Source of the DNA: Micromonospora sp. DSM 45708 | GTDB taxonomy: Bacteria; Actinomycetota; Actinomycetes; Mycobacteriales; Micromonosporaceae | Assembly: GCF_039566955.1 (NCBI RefSeq) | Contig: NZ_CP154796.1 | Location: 3,038,001-3,102,000 of the forward strand | DNA: 64,000 nt | Direction of reading: 5' to 3' | In this document: positions 1 to 8,143 of the stretch, piece by piece | Position numbering within the stretch: position 1 is the first letter of the stretch | How the letters are laid out: the number at the start of each line of letters is the position of its first letter | Notes under the pieces: model-generated | Databases searched by the model: none | Told to the model about the DNA's origin: nothing | What the model saw: the letters and a program-made list of their open reading frames with translations, nothing else | Made by a program: the position numbers and the translations under genes

Positions 1-47
1 GGCTGCCCGGCCTGCCGCTGCCGCTGCCGCCCACACCGGCGGGGTGA
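1..47 (+). CDS. possible 3' end of an upstream gene (partial)
   Basis: Reading from base 3, the frame gives a Leu/Pro-rich tail (LPGLPLPLPPTPAG) that stops at TGA 45-47, just before the convergent transporter gene. Codon use looks like a real reading frame, but 14 residues are too few to name a family. It may be non-coding. Confidence 0.3.
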   Translation, partial: LPGLPLPLPPTPAG

Positions 48-54
48 GCCCCGG

Positions 55-1536
55 TCAGTGGATGCCGGCCATCAGGCCACGGATCTGCCGGGTGAACATC
101 ACCGCGGCCACCCCCAGCAGCACCGAGGCCAGCCCGAACGTCAGGAAGTACGTCGACTGCGACCAGTTCTGCGCCAGCCGGGCGACCTGACCGCCGATCG
201 CGTCGCCGACGGCGGTGGCGAGGAACCACAGGCCCAGCATCTGGCTCGCGTACTTCACCGGGGCCAGCTTCGTGGTGGCCGACAAGCCGACCGGGCTCAG
301 CGACAGCTCGCCGGCGACCTGGATCGCGTACACCGCGACCAGCCACCACGGTGAGACCAGGTTGCCGTCCACGGCGGCCCGCGCGGCGGCGGCCATCAGC
401 ACGAACGACAGGCCGTTGAGGACCAGACCGACGGCGAACTTCGTCGGCGTGGACACCCGGTGGCCGAGACGCAGCCACAGCCAGGCGGCCAGCGGCGCGC
501 CGATGATGATCAGGATCGGGTTGACCGACTGGAGCCAGGACGCCGGGAACGTGAACCCGGCCACGTTCCGGTCGGTGCGCTCGGCGGCGAAGATGTTCAG
601 CACCGACCCGGCCTGGTCGTAGATCAGCCAGAACGCGGTGGCGAACACGAACAGCCACACGTACGCCTTCATCCGGCGACGTTCGGTGCCGCTGATCTCC
701 CGGTCGGTGAGGATCCGCGCGAAGTAGCCGACGGTCACCACCACGGTCACCGTGGTGAGCAGGTTGACCACCGTGTTCACGGTGAACCAGCCGGCCAGCA
801 GCAACACCAGCAGGACCACCAGCAGCGCGACGGTCACCGCGCCGGCGCGGGTCAACGCCCGCCGCCGGTCGGCGCCGAGCAGCGGGTCGGCGGGGCGGGC
901 GCCGGCCTCGCCCAGGTTGCGCCGGCCGAGCACGTACTGCACCACGCCGAAGGTCATGCCGACCGCGGCGGCGCCGAACCCCAGATGCCAGTTGACCTTC
1001 TCGCCGAGGAACCCGGTGACCAGCGGCGCGATGAACGCGCCCAGGTTGATGCCCATGTAGAACAGGGAGAACCCGGCGTCGCGACGCGGCGAGTCCCGCT
1101 CGTACAGGTCACCGACCATGGTGGAGATGTTGGGTTTGAGCAGGCCGGTGCCGAGCACGATCAACGTCATGCCGGCGAACACGCTCCACCCGGTGGGCAC
1201 CGCCATCACGTAGTGGCCGACGGCGATCACCACGCCGCCCCACAGCACGCTGCGCCGGGCCCCGATCAGTCGGTCGGCGACCCAGCCGCCGGGCAGCGCC
1301 ATCAGGTAGACCATCGCGTTGTAGGCGCCGTACACGGCGTTGGCGGTGGACCCGTCGATGCCGAGACCGCCGTCGGTGACCGCCGCGGTCAGGTACAGCA
1401 CCAGGATGGCGCGCATGCCGTAGAAGCTGAACCGCTCCCACATCTCGGTGAGGAAGAGCGTGGACAACGCCCGCGGGTGCCCGAAGAAGGTCGGTCCCGC
1501 GGGCGGTCGGGCCCCGACCGGCGCGTCACTGCTCAT
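55..1536 (-). CDS. POT/PTR family proton-dependent oligopeptide transporter
   Basis: This is a 493-residue polytopic membrane protein of the proton-coupled peptide transporter family (DtpT/PTR2 type), which imports di- and tripeptides. The N-terminal half has the family signatures: a WERFSFYGMRAIL helix near residue 32, GGWVADR in the loop after the second or third helix, and FYMGINLGAF in helix 5. About 12-14 hydrophobic segments fit the family length. I chose ATG 1536 because GGAGGTGA lies just upstream; a GTG five codons earlier is possible. It is divergent from rbpA and monocistronic as far as visible. The exact peptide range cannot be read from sequence. Confidence 0.9.
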   Translation of the reverse strand: MSSDAPVGARPPAGPTFFGHPRALSTLFLTEMWERFSFYGMRAILVLYLTAAVTDGGLGIDGSTANAVYGAYNAMVYLMALPGGWVADRLIGARRSVLWGGVVIAVGHYVMAVPTGWSVFAGMTLIVLGTGLLKPNISTMVGDLYERDSPRRDAGFSLFYMGINLGAFIAPLVTGFLGEKVNWHLGFGAAAVGMTFGVVQYVLGRRNLGEAGARPADPLLGADRRRALTRAGAVTVALLVVLLVLLLAGWFTVNTVVNLLTTVTVVVTVGYFARILTDREISGTERRRMKAYVWLFVFATAFWLIYDQAGSVLNIFAAERTDRNVAGFTFPASWLQSVNPILIIIGAPLAAWLWLRLGHRVSTPTKFAVGLVLNGLSFVLMAAAARAAVDGNLVSPWWLVAVYAIQVAGELSLSPVGLSATTKLAPVKYASQMLGLWFLATAVGDAIGGQVARLAQNWSQSTYFLTFGLASVLLGVAAVMFTRQIRGLMAGIH

Positions 1537-1666
1537 CGTCACCTCCGGCACGCATGGTGGGTAACATCCCCGGTGACGGGCGAAACACTCCAGCCGATTC
1601 GGGCGGCTGCCCCGGCCGGTTACCCTTGACGCTCCCGACCCGCGTACGGTCCGACCGGCGTGGGTG

Positions 1667-1694
1667 GGGAATGGGCGGGCGGTGACCGGCCGTT
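1667..1694 (+). promoter_or_regulatory. SigR-like promoter of rbpA
   Basis: GGGAAT at 1667-1672 is followed after 19 nt by GTT at 1692-1694. This matches the actinobacterial SigR/SigH thiol-stress promoter pattern (GGGAAT, 18-19 nt, GTT). It lies about 40 nt before the rbpA start. Known biology agrees: rbpA of Streptomyces coelicolor belongs to the SigR regulon. Confidence 0.6.
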
Positions 1695-1734
1695 ACACCT
1701 GAGGACCAGCACCACGAACGAGGGGAAGTCGATC

Positions 1735-2076
1735 ATGGGCGAGCGTATGCTGCGCGGTAGCCGGCTGGGCGCGGTCAGCTACGAATCCGACCGCAACACG
1801 GAGCTCGCGCCGCGTCAGACCCGCGAGTACCTGTGCGCCAAGGGCCACCAGTTCGAGGTGCCGTTCGCCGTCGACGCCGAGGTCCCCACGACCTGGGAAT
1901 GCAAGTTCGACGGCAGCGTCGCCCGGCTGGTCGACGGCAACGAGCCGGAGCAGAAGAAGGCCAAGCCGCCGCGCACCCACTGGGACATGCTGCTGGAGCG
2001 GCGGTCCATCGCCGAGCTGGAGGACATCCTCGCCGAGCGGCTCCAGGAGGTCCGCACCCGCCGCGGACGCGCCTGA
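1735..2076 (+). CDS. rbpA: RNA polymerase-binding protein RbpA
   Basis: RbpA is an actinobacterial transcription factor that binds RNA polymerase holoenzyme, stabilises open complexes with housekeeping sigma and raises basal rifampicin tolerance. The 113-residue protein has the family layout: basic N-terminal tail (GERMLRGSRLGAVSYESD), central core with the paired-cysteine region (YLCAKGHQFEVPF ... WECKFDG), and a C-terminal sigma-interacting helix (RTHWDMLLERRSIAELEDIL). Start ATG 1735 is preceded by AGGGGAAG; the longer open frame back to 1660 lacks family similarity. A SigR-like promoter sits directly upstream. Confidence 0.96.
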   Translation: MGERMLRGSRLGAVSYESDRNTELAPRQTREYLCAKGHQFEVPFAVDAEVPTTWECKFDGSVARLVDGNEPEQKKAKPPRTHWDMLLERRSIAELEDILAERLQEVRTRRGRA

Positions 2077-2084
2077 GCACCCGT

Positions 2085-2123
2085 CGAAGCGCCCCCGGGG
2101 ATGATCTCCCCGAGGGCGCTTCG
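2085..2123. terminator. bidirectional terminator hairpin between rbpA and fxsA
   Basis: A perfect 10-bp inverted repeat, CGAAGCGCCC (2085-2094) and GGGCGCTTCG (2114-2123), extended by CCGGGGA/TCCCCG pairing inside, lies between two convergent stop codons. It has no clear U-tract, as usual in this GC range. Confidence 0.75.
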
Positions 2124-2139
2124 TCACGTCCGCGACGAT

Positions 2140-2667
2140 TCAGCGGTCCACGATCTCACCCTCGATGGCCGGTCCCGGCTGCTGCGGCGACTGCCCCGCC
2201 GTCGGCGACTGCGGCGCCGGCGAGGGCGCGGGCTGCGGCGCACCCGGGTACACCCGCACCCGACGCGGGCCGAACAGGTCACCGGCGACCATCGACGACA
2301 CCCGTCGCTCCGCGGTGCGGCGCACCCCGCCGCCGGCGAGCCGGCGCAGCGGCGGCACCAGCAGCAGCAACCCCACCGCGCCGCTGACCAGCCCCGGCAA
2401 CGCCAACAGCAACGCGCCGGCCAGCCCCACCAGCCCGTCGGTCACCTGCGGCCCCGGCGGCTGGCCGGCCTGCGCGGCGGCCCGGAACCGCCGCCACGCC
2501 CGCATGCCCTCCCGGCGCAGCAGCACCAGACCCAGCAGCGACGCCGCGAACACCAGCAGCAGCGCCGCGCCGAACCCGACAGCGCGGCCCACCAGGACGA
2601 AAACGGCCAGCTCCAGCAGCGTCAGCAGCAGCAGAGCCAACGGTACGAATCTCAGTCCTCGGCGCAT
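2140..2667 (-). CDS. fxsA: FxsA family membrane protein
   Basis: This is a 175-residue integral membrane protein of the FxsA family, named for an E. coli protein whose excess relieves phage T7 exclusion by the F factor. It shows the family pattern: two hydrophobic N-terminal segments (residues 6-50), a cytoplasmic stretch with LRREGMRAWRRF, and a second hydrophobic pair (about 80-108). The C-terminal third is Pro/Gln-rich and variable. ATG 2667 has GAGGTGAG upstream. It sits just downstream of the mannose synthase gene on the same strand. Its cellular role is not established. Confidence 0.85.
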   Translation of the reverse strand: MRRGLRFVPLALLLLTLLELAVFVLVGRAVGFGAALLLVFAASLLGLVLLRREGMRAWRRFRAAAQAGQPPGPQVTDGLVGLAGALLLALPGLVSGAVGLLLLVPPLRRLAGGGVRRTAERRVSSMVAGDLFGPRRVRVYPGAPQPAPSPAPQSPTAGQSPQQPGPAIEGEIVDR

Positions 2668-2723
2668 CTCACCTCATCGGCCCGCATGTGTCGTCACGCC
2701 CCTCCAGCATGACACGCCCCCGC

Positions 2724-3500
2724 TCACGGCCACCGGGCCAACGCGTCCGGGCGGCCCCGCACCGCCGCCCGCCGGTCCCGCACCCCCCACCGGGTGACCC
2801 GCCACAACGCCTCCGCCACGATCAGCGGGCTCATCTTGCTGTCGCCGTGCTCCCGCTCGGCGAACGTGATCGGCACCTCCACGATGCGCACCCCGGCACG
2901 GTGCGCCAGCCGGGACAGCTCCACCTGGAACGCGTACCCCTGGGACCGCACCGAGCCCAGGTCGATGGCGTCCAACGCGACCGACCGGTACACCCGGTAG
3001 CCGCCGGTGGCGTCGCTGACCGGCATGCCCAGCGCCACCCGCGCGTACAGGTTGCCGACCCGCGACAACAGCAGCCGCCGCCACGGCCAGTTCAGCACCC
3101 GCGCGCCGCGCGTCCACCGGGAGCCGATCACCACGTCGGCGTCGCGGGCGGCGTCCAGCAACGCCGGCAGGTCCTCCGGGGCGTGCGAGCCGTCCGCGTC
3201 CATCTCCACCACCGCGTCGTAGCCGCGCTCCCGCGCCCACCCGAACCCGGCCAGGTAGGCCGCGCCGAGGCCGTCCTTGCCGGGCCGGTGCAGCACGTGC
3301 ACCTGCGGGTCGACGCCGGAGATCGCGTCGGCGATGCCGCCGGTGCCGTCGGGGCTGTTGTCGTCGGCGACGAGCACGTCCACCGCGGGCGCCGCCGCGC
3401 GGACCCGGGCGACGATCCGACGCACGTTGTCCGCCTCGTTGTAGGTGGGGATGACCACCAGGACCCGCCCCACCCCGGGATGACCGGCTTGCACACCCAC
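2724..3500 (-). CDS. polyprenol-phosphate mannose synthase (GT2, Ppm1/DPM1 type)
   Basis: The enzyme transfers mannose from GDP-mannose to polyprenyl phosphate, giving the lipid-linked donor for lipomannan synthesis and protein O-mannosylation. The 258-residue protein has a GT2 fold with VIPTYNEADN at the N-terminus, ADDNSPDGT, and the metal-binding DxD in VVEMDADGSH, then the DPM1-like GGYRVYR and AEREHGDSKM motifs. No membrane anchor is visible. GTG 3500 is chosen: AGGAGAGG lies about 10 nt upstream and the start is 22 nt after the lnt stop. In mycobacteria this catalytic domain and an Lnt-like domain form one polypeptide; here they are two adjacent genes. Confidence 0.9.
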   Translation of the reverse strand: MGVQAGHPGVGRVLVVIPTYNEADNVRRIVARVRAAAPAVDVLVADDNSPDGTGGIADAISGVDPQVHVLHRPGKDGLGAAYLAGFGWARERGYDAVVEMDADGSHAPEDLPALLDAARDADVVIGSRWTRGARVLNWPWRRLLLSRVGNLYARVALGMPVSDATGGYRVYRSVALDAIDLGSVRSQGYAFQVELSRLAHRAGVRIVEVPITFAEREHGDSKMSPLIVAEALWRVTRWGVRDRRAAVRGRPDALARWP

Positions 3501-3522
3501 AGTCGTACCGCCTCTCCTCGGC

Positions 3523-5136
3523 TCAGCCGGGGACGACCTCCCGGCGGCGACGCGCCACGGCCGCGCCGACCAGGGCCGCGACCGCCAGCGCCGCGAGCGC
3601 CACCTCCGGCCACACCCCGACCACGGTGGCCGGGGTACGCCCGTCCCCGAGCCGCATCTGCCGCACCACCACCTCGGCGGTGTTGAACCCGGTGGCACCG
3701 TCTACCCGCCCGTGCGGGGAAACGAACCCGGACACCCCGACCGTGGAGGCCATCAACGCGGCACGGCCGTGCTCGACGGCACGCAGCCGCACCATGGCCA
3801 ACTGCTGGCGGGCCTCCGCCGCGTCGAACGTGGCGTTGTTGGTCTGCACCACCAGCAGTTGCGCGCCGCCGGTGACGGTGTCCCGCACGATGCCGTCGTA
3901 GGCGACCTCGAAGCAGATCACATCACCGAGCGTGGCCACGCCGGCGTCCAGCACGCCCGGCCGGTCACCGGGGACGAAGTCGGAACGCACCCGGTCGACC
4001 TCGGCGCTGACCTTGCGGGCGATCGCGCGCAGCGGCACGTACTCGGCGAACGGCACCGGATGCCGCTTGGTGTACACCTGGGCCAGGTCGGGGCCGTCGC
4101 CGGGCCGCCACAGCAGGCCGGCGTTGCGGACCTGCCCCGGGCCGGGGCCCAGCAGCACGGCGCCGACCAGGATCGGCGCGCCGATCGCGTCGGCGGCCTG
4201 GGAGATGCGGTACCCGGCGCCGGGGTTGCGCAGCGGGTCGATGTCGCTGGAGTTCTCCGGCCACACCACCAGGTCGGGGCGCTCCTCCTCGCCGCGGGCG
4301 ACCCGCTCGGCCAGCTTCACGGTGGCGTCGACGTGGTTGTTGAGCACGGCCTGCCGTTGGGCGTTGAAGTCCAACCCGAGCCGCGGCACGTTGCCCTGCA
4401 CGATCGCCACGGTGACGGTGTCACCGCCGCCACGTACCCCCGTCGGGACGGCCGCCGCCGCGGCCAGCAGCGCCACCAGCGCGGCGGTCAGCCCGGCGAC
4501 CGGCCGCCACCGCCCCACCGGGCGACGCCAGTCCCGCCAGGCGAGAGCGAGCAGCAGCCCCCCGGCGAACGCGACGGCGAACGTGACCAGCGGGGCGCCG
4601 CCGAGCGCGGCCAGCCGCAGCAACGGCGAGGCGTCCTGACTGAACGCCAGCCGCCCCCACGGGAACCCGCCGAACGGGGTGCGGTCACGCAGCGCCTCCT
4701 GCCCCACCCACAGCACACCGGTCACCAGCGGCCACCCCACCCGCCACCGGTCCGCCAGCGGCGACACCCACGCCGTGGCGGCGCCCAGCAGCGCCAGGTA
4801 ACCGGCCTGCAACAGCGACAGCAGCGCCCACGGCAGCCAGCCGGTGTGCAGGTTCGTCCACTCCAGCAACGGCGCGAACAGCGCCACCCCGGCCAGGAAA
4901 CCCAACCCGGCGCCGGCGCGCAGCCGCCGCCGGTGCGCCGCGGCGGCCAGCAACGCCACCCCGACCGGCGCCAGGGGCCACAGCCCGTACGGCGGGAACG
5001 CCAGCAGCAACGCCAGCCCGGCCGACACGGCGGCCGGCACGGCCAGCTTCAACGGCAGCGGACGCGCGGCGGCGTCCGGGCGGCGTGCCCCGTCGGTGGC
5101 ACGCGGCTGTTCCCGGTCGAGCGTCGTCACCGGCAC
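3523..5136 (-). CDS. lnt: apolipoprotein N-acyltransferase
   Basis: Lnt N-acylates the lipid-modified cysteine of lipoproteins on the outer face of the cytoplasmic membrane. The 537-residue protein has an N-terminal block of about six membrane helices (residues 28-240), a nitrilase-fold domain (about 250-490) and a last membrane segment. The Glu-Lys-Cys triad is visible in VVWPENSSDID, YTKRHPVPFAEYVP and DVICFEVAYDG. Starts with GTG; a second in-frame GTG two codons on is equally possible. It is followed after 22 nt by the mannose synthase. Both lipoprotein substrate-binding proteins in this window are possible substrates (inference). Confidence 0.92.
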   Translation of the reverse strand: MPVTTLDREQPRATDGARRPDAAARPLPLKLAVPAAVSAGLALLLAFPPYGLWPLAPVGVALLAAAAHRRRLRAGAGLGFLAGVALFAPLLEWTNLHTGWLPWALLSLLQAGYLALLGAATAWVSPLADRWRVGWPLVTGVLWVGQEALRDRTPFGGFPWGRLAFSQDASPLLRLAALGGAPLVTFAVAFAGGLLLALAWRDWRRPVGRWRPVAGLTAALVALLAAAAAVPTGVRGGGDTVTVAIVQGNVPRLGLDFNAQRQAVLNNHVDATVKLAERVARGEEERPDLVVWPENSSDIDPLRNPGAGYRISQAADAIGAPILVGAVLLGPGPGQVRNAGLLWRPGDGPDLAQVYTKRHPVPFAEYVPLRAIARKVSAEVDRVRSDFVPGDRPGVLDAGVATLGDVICFEVAYDGIVRDTVTGGAQLLVVQTNNATFDAAEARQQLAMVRLRAVEHGRAALMASTVGVSGFVSPHGRVDGATGFNTAEVVVRQMRLGDGRTPATVVGVWPEVALAALAVAALVGAAVARRRREVVPG

Positions 5137-5602
5137 CTCACCACGATCACGGGCCGAAGGCTACCCGCCCGCCGCGCCGACCTGCCCGTAGGTGGCCCAC
5201 TGACGGAAATCGGGGCGCGGCCCAAGCCGCGCCCCGATGCTCCCAGGCCCTCCCCGGCCGGTGGGGCGAGGACGATCGGCGCCGACCTTCGGACCGACCG
5301 GACGTGGACTGGCTGCCCCCGCCTGGCCGTTGTCTACTGGCCGTTCCTCTCACCCTGCCCGTACACCGGTAACCGCGACCGGTTCGCGCCGCCCCGCCGA
5401 CCCCCGCCCGCTGGACCTGGCCGCCGCAACCTTCCGGTCGCTCGGCCAGCGGACGGGAGGACGAAACGAACAACAGCCGCTTCCCGTGGTAGGACTCAAA
5501 GACGGTACGGCGTGCACCCCCGCCGCTGTCAACCCACCCCGGCCTGTCGTGTGTTGCGCCACGGCGTGTCGCGTCGGCGCGTCTCGATGGGTGGACGACC
5601 GG
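5137..5602. other. 466-bp intergenic region between the mutL-like gene and lnt
   Basis: No convincing gene was found here. Short GC-rich open frames have no family features, and no tRNA-like T-loop or cloverleaf was recognised. The only clear structure is the hairpin at 5211-5236. The lnt promoter must lie in the left part (about 5140-5200). A sequence with ACCGGT twice (about 5364-5382) has no assigned role. Confidence 0.5.
5211..5236 (-). terminator. terminator hairpin for the lysine operon
   Basis: A perfect 11-bp stem, CGGGGCGCGGC and GCCGCGCCCCG, has a 4-nt loop and is followed on the minus strand by ATTTCC. It is about 370 nt past the last gene of the operon, so it probably stops read-through into lnt. 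Confidence 0.6.
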
Positions 5603-6937
5603 TCACGCGCCGAGATGCCGCCGCAGCACCTCCGCCGCCGCACCCGGATGCTCGGCGGCGAGCAGCCCGGCCGCCGCCAGAACGTAGTCGACGTCGACGA
5701 CCGGACGGGCCGCCCGCGGCACCGCCCACCCGCCGGCATGGTCGCCGAGCACCGCGTCCAACACCACCGCCGCGTCCGCCCGCTCGGCGTGCCGCAACAC
5801 CCCACCGGAGCCGACCAGCAGCCGCACCTCCCGCAGGTCCCGGCCGGCCCGTTCCCCGGTGGCCACACCACGGGCGTGCCGACGCACCGCCACGGTCGCG
5901 GCCAGCGCCGCGATCCGCCGGTCCGCCGCCCGGTCGACGTCCCCCACCGGCAGGAACCCCGGATCGGCGGCCCGCGCCGCCGCCGCGGCCACCAGCGTCT
6001 CCTGCTCACCCGGGGCCAGCAGCCGCTCCTCCGCGGCGGCCCGCACCACACCCGGCGCCGACCAGCGCACACCCAGGTCCCCCTCGACGGTGCGGGCCCG
6101 CCACAACGTGCCGGTGACCTCCCGACCCGGGCCCACCTCCCGCTCGTCCGGAGTGAGCACCGAGTACACGTCCGTGGTCGCGCCGCCGACGTCCACCACC
6201 GCCAGGTCACCACCGAGCGTGTCGGCGAGCACCTCCACACCGGTGAGCACCGCGTCCGGGGTCGCCGCCCGGACCAGCCGCGCGAACCGGGACCCCCGCG
6301 ACAGCTTCTTGCCGCCGATGACGTGCCGCAGGAACACCTCCCGGATCGCCGCGCGCGCCGGCCCCGGCTCCAGGACCCCGATGCGCGGCAACACGTTGCC
6401 CGCCACCGTCACCGGCACCCCCGCGCCGGCCAGCACCGCGCGCAGCCCGTCCCGGGCGTCGACGTTGCCGGCCAGCACCACCGGCACCCGCCACCGCGCC
6501 TTCGCCAACCGCGTCGCGTTGTGCGTCAACGTGTCCGCGTCCCCACCGTCGGTGCCGCCGACCAGCAGCACCACGTCCGGGCGCGCCGCCCGCAACGCCG
6601 ACAGTTCCGCCGCGCCCAACCGGCCCGCCGCCACGTGCACCACGTTCGCGCCCGCCGACAGGCCCACCCGCCGGCCCGCCTGCGCCGTCACCAGCGGCTC
6701 GTAGCCGATCACCGCCAGGCGCAGCCCACCACCGGCCGACGAACACACGTACCAGGGCACCTCGCGGACGCCCGCCGACGCGGTGGCCGCGCCGACCGCG
6801 GCGTCCAGGCCGTGCAGCACGTCCGACCCGACAGTCGTCGGCGCCGACGCCGCACCGACCAGCCGACCGCCGTCGAGGTCGACCACCGCCGCCTTCGTGT
6901 ACGTCGACCCGACATCGGCGCAGACGACGGCGCTCAC
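5603..6937 (-). CDS. MutL/GlmL-family ASKHA ATPase, likely reactivating chaperone for the B12-dependent aminomutase
   Basis: The 444-residue protein belongs to the MutL (GlmL) family found beside B12-dependent carbon-skeleton and amino mutases. It shows the actin-like ATPase phosphate-1 motif (ADVGSTYTKA), VLLVGGTDGGD, phosphate-2 (AVVDVGGATTDVYS) and a C-terminal LVGSGGVLRH adenosine-type motif. As last gene of the kdd-kamD-kamE-kal operon, it probably exchanges damaged cobalamin in the KamDE enzyme (inference by analogy with diol dehydratase reactivases). I prefer GTG 6937, with AGGGCGAGG upstream and the family start MSAVVCADVGST; a GTG at 6964 would add nine residues. Confidence 0.85.
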   Translation of the reverse strand: MSAVVCADVGSTYTKAAVVDLDGGRLVGAASAPTTVGSDVLHGLDAAVGAATASAGVREVPWYVCSSAGGGLRLAVIGYEPLVTAQAGRRVGLSAGANVVHVAAGRLGAAELSALRAARPDVVLLVGGTDGGDADTLTHNATRLAKARWRVPVVLAGNVDARDGLRAVLAGAGVPVTVAGNVLPRIGVLEPGPARAAIREVFLRHVIGGKKLSRGSRFARLVRAATPDAVLTGVEVLADTLGGDLAVVDVGGATTDVYSVLTPDEREVGPGREVTGTLWRARTVEGDLGVRWSAPGVVRAAAEERLLAPGEQETLVAAAAARAADPGFLPVGDVDRAADRRIAALAATVAVRRHARGVATGERAGRDLREVRLLVGSGGVLRHAERADAAVVLDAVLGDHAGGWAVPRAARPVVDVDYVLAAAGLLAAEHPGAAAEVLRRHLGA

Positions 6938-6995
6938 GCCGCCTCGCCCTTCGTTCCCGACCACGGAACACGCAGAACCGGCCCGCTCCTCGCGC

Positions 6996-7394
6996 TCACG
7001 CCGACGGCGGCACGACCACCGTGCCGGTCGCGGTGACCGCCACCACCGGCACGGCCAGCACCTCCGCGGCCGACTCCCCCCGGTCCGGGCGACCCCGACA
7101 CACCACCCGCGCCTCGAAGTCGATCGTGCGGCTGCGGGTACCCACCCGCGTCACCGTCGCCACCACCTCCAGCACGTCACCGGCCTTCATCGGCGCCCGG
7201 AACTGCACATCCGAGTAGGACGCGAACAGCCCCTCGTCCCCGTCGGTGCGGATACACACCTCCGTGGCCACATCCCCGAACAACCCCAACGCGTACGCCC
7301 CGTCGACCAGATTCCCCGCATAGTGGGCATGGGAGTACGGCACATACCGGCGGTGGGTGACGGTCAACCCCAACCGCGGATCCTGCTCGCTCAA
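6996..7394 (-). CDS. kal: 3-aminobutyryl-CoA ammonia-lyase (hotdog fold)
   Basis: Kal removes ammonia from L-3-aminobutyryl-CoA to give crotonyl-CoA, the last dedicated step of lysine fermentation. The 132-residue protein is a single hotdog domain of the usual family length, with the conserved YSHAHYAGNLVDGAY segment near residues 20-34, then GDEGLFASYSDVQFRAPMKAGD. It overlaps kamE by 4 nt (ATGA), so the two are probably translationally coupled. A generic hotdog thioesterase could look similar; its place in an otherwise complete kam operon makes Kal the better call. Confidence 0.88.
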   Translation of the reverse strand: MSEQDPRLGLTVTHRRYVPYSHAHYAGNLVDGAYALGLFGDVATEVCIRTDGDEGLFASYSDVQFRAPMKAGDVLEVVATVTRVGTRSRTIDFEARVVCRGRPDRGESAAEVLAVPVVAVTATGTVVVPPSA

Positions 7395-8143
7395 CGACTC
7401 GCCTTCCTGGACGTGATCAACGCGTGCACGAGGTAACTGGCGACCTCACCCGGAGTCGTACCGCGACCGAAGATCCGATCCACACCCAACTCGGCGGTCA
7501 TCGTCTCGTCGAACCGCGGCCCACCCACGATCAACAACGGCCGCTTCCCCGCCGGCATCGCCTCCCGGAACGCCGCCGACATCTCCCGCGTGTTGTGCAG
7601 ATGCGCGTCGCGCTGCGTCACCACCTGCGACACCAGCACCGCGTCGGCCCTCTCCCGCCGGGCCGCCTCGACCAGCTCCGGCACGCTCACCTGCGCACCC
7701 AGATTGCTGACCTTCAACTCCCGGTAGTACTCCAGGCCCTTCTCCCCGGCGATGCCCTTCACGTTCAGGATCGCGTCGATGCCCACCGTGTGCGCGTCCG
7801 TGCCGATACACGCCCCCACCACCGACAACTTGCGGCGCATCCGCTGCTTCACCACCGCGTTGACCTCCTTGGCCGACAGCAGCGGGAAGTCCCGCTCCAC
7901 CACCTGCACCCGATCCAGGTCGACGAGGTGGTTCACCCGCCCGTACACCACGAAGAACGTGAACCCGTCACCGATGGGCTTGGCGTGCACCAGCATCGCC
8001 GGATCCATGCCCATCTTGTTCGCCAACTGCACCGCCGCGCCCTCGGCCCGCTTGTCGTGCGGCACCGGCAACGTGAACGACACCTGCACCATGCCGTCAC
8101 CCGTGGTGTCCCCGTACGGCCGCACCACCGTCTTCCCGCTCAC
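7391..8143 (-). CDS. kamE: lysine 5,6-aminomutase beta subunit (B12-binding)
   Basis: KamE is the small subunit of the adenosylcobalamin- and PLP-dependent enzyme that moves the terminal amino group of D-lysine or L-beta-lysine to the neighbouring carbon. The 250-residue protein has an N-terminal dimerisation region and a Rossmann-type B12 domain with the DxHxxG ligand motif (D116, H118, G121) in GTDAHTVG. Lys129 (in NVKG) lies 11 residues after the histidine, as do the cobalamin histidine and PLP lysine of the characterised clostridial enzyme (His133 and Lys144). GTG start overlaps the kamD stop. Confidence 0.95.
   Translation of the reverse strand: MSGKTVVRPYGDTTGDGMVQVSFTLPVPHDKRAEGAAVQLANKMGMDPAMLVHAKPIGDGFTFFVVYGRVNHLVDLDRVQVVERDFPLLSAKEVNAVVKQRMRRKLSVVGACIGTDAHTVGIDAILNVKGIAGEKGLEYYRELKVSNLGAQVSVPELVEAARRERADAVLVSQVVTQRDAHLHNTREMSAAFREAMPAGKRPLLIVGGPRFDETMTAELGVDRIFGRGTTPGEVASYLVHALITSRKASR

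Noticed and set aside
1626..1650. TTGACG ... TACGGT as an rbpA promoter
   Set aside because: Only 13 nt separate the boxes, too short for a housekeeping promoter; the SigR-like element nearer the gene is a better fit.
5237..5602. possible tRNA or small RNA in the lnt/mutL-like gap
   Set aside because: No GGTTCRANNC T-loop, no acceptor-stem pairing and no CCA-like end could be found.
3712..6117. 801-codon open frame on the plus strand across lnt and the mutL-like gene
   Set aside because: It is antisense to clearly recognisable genes, is made almost only of Arg, Pro, Gly, His and Gln, and has no domain. Such frames are a by-product of GC-rich third positions.
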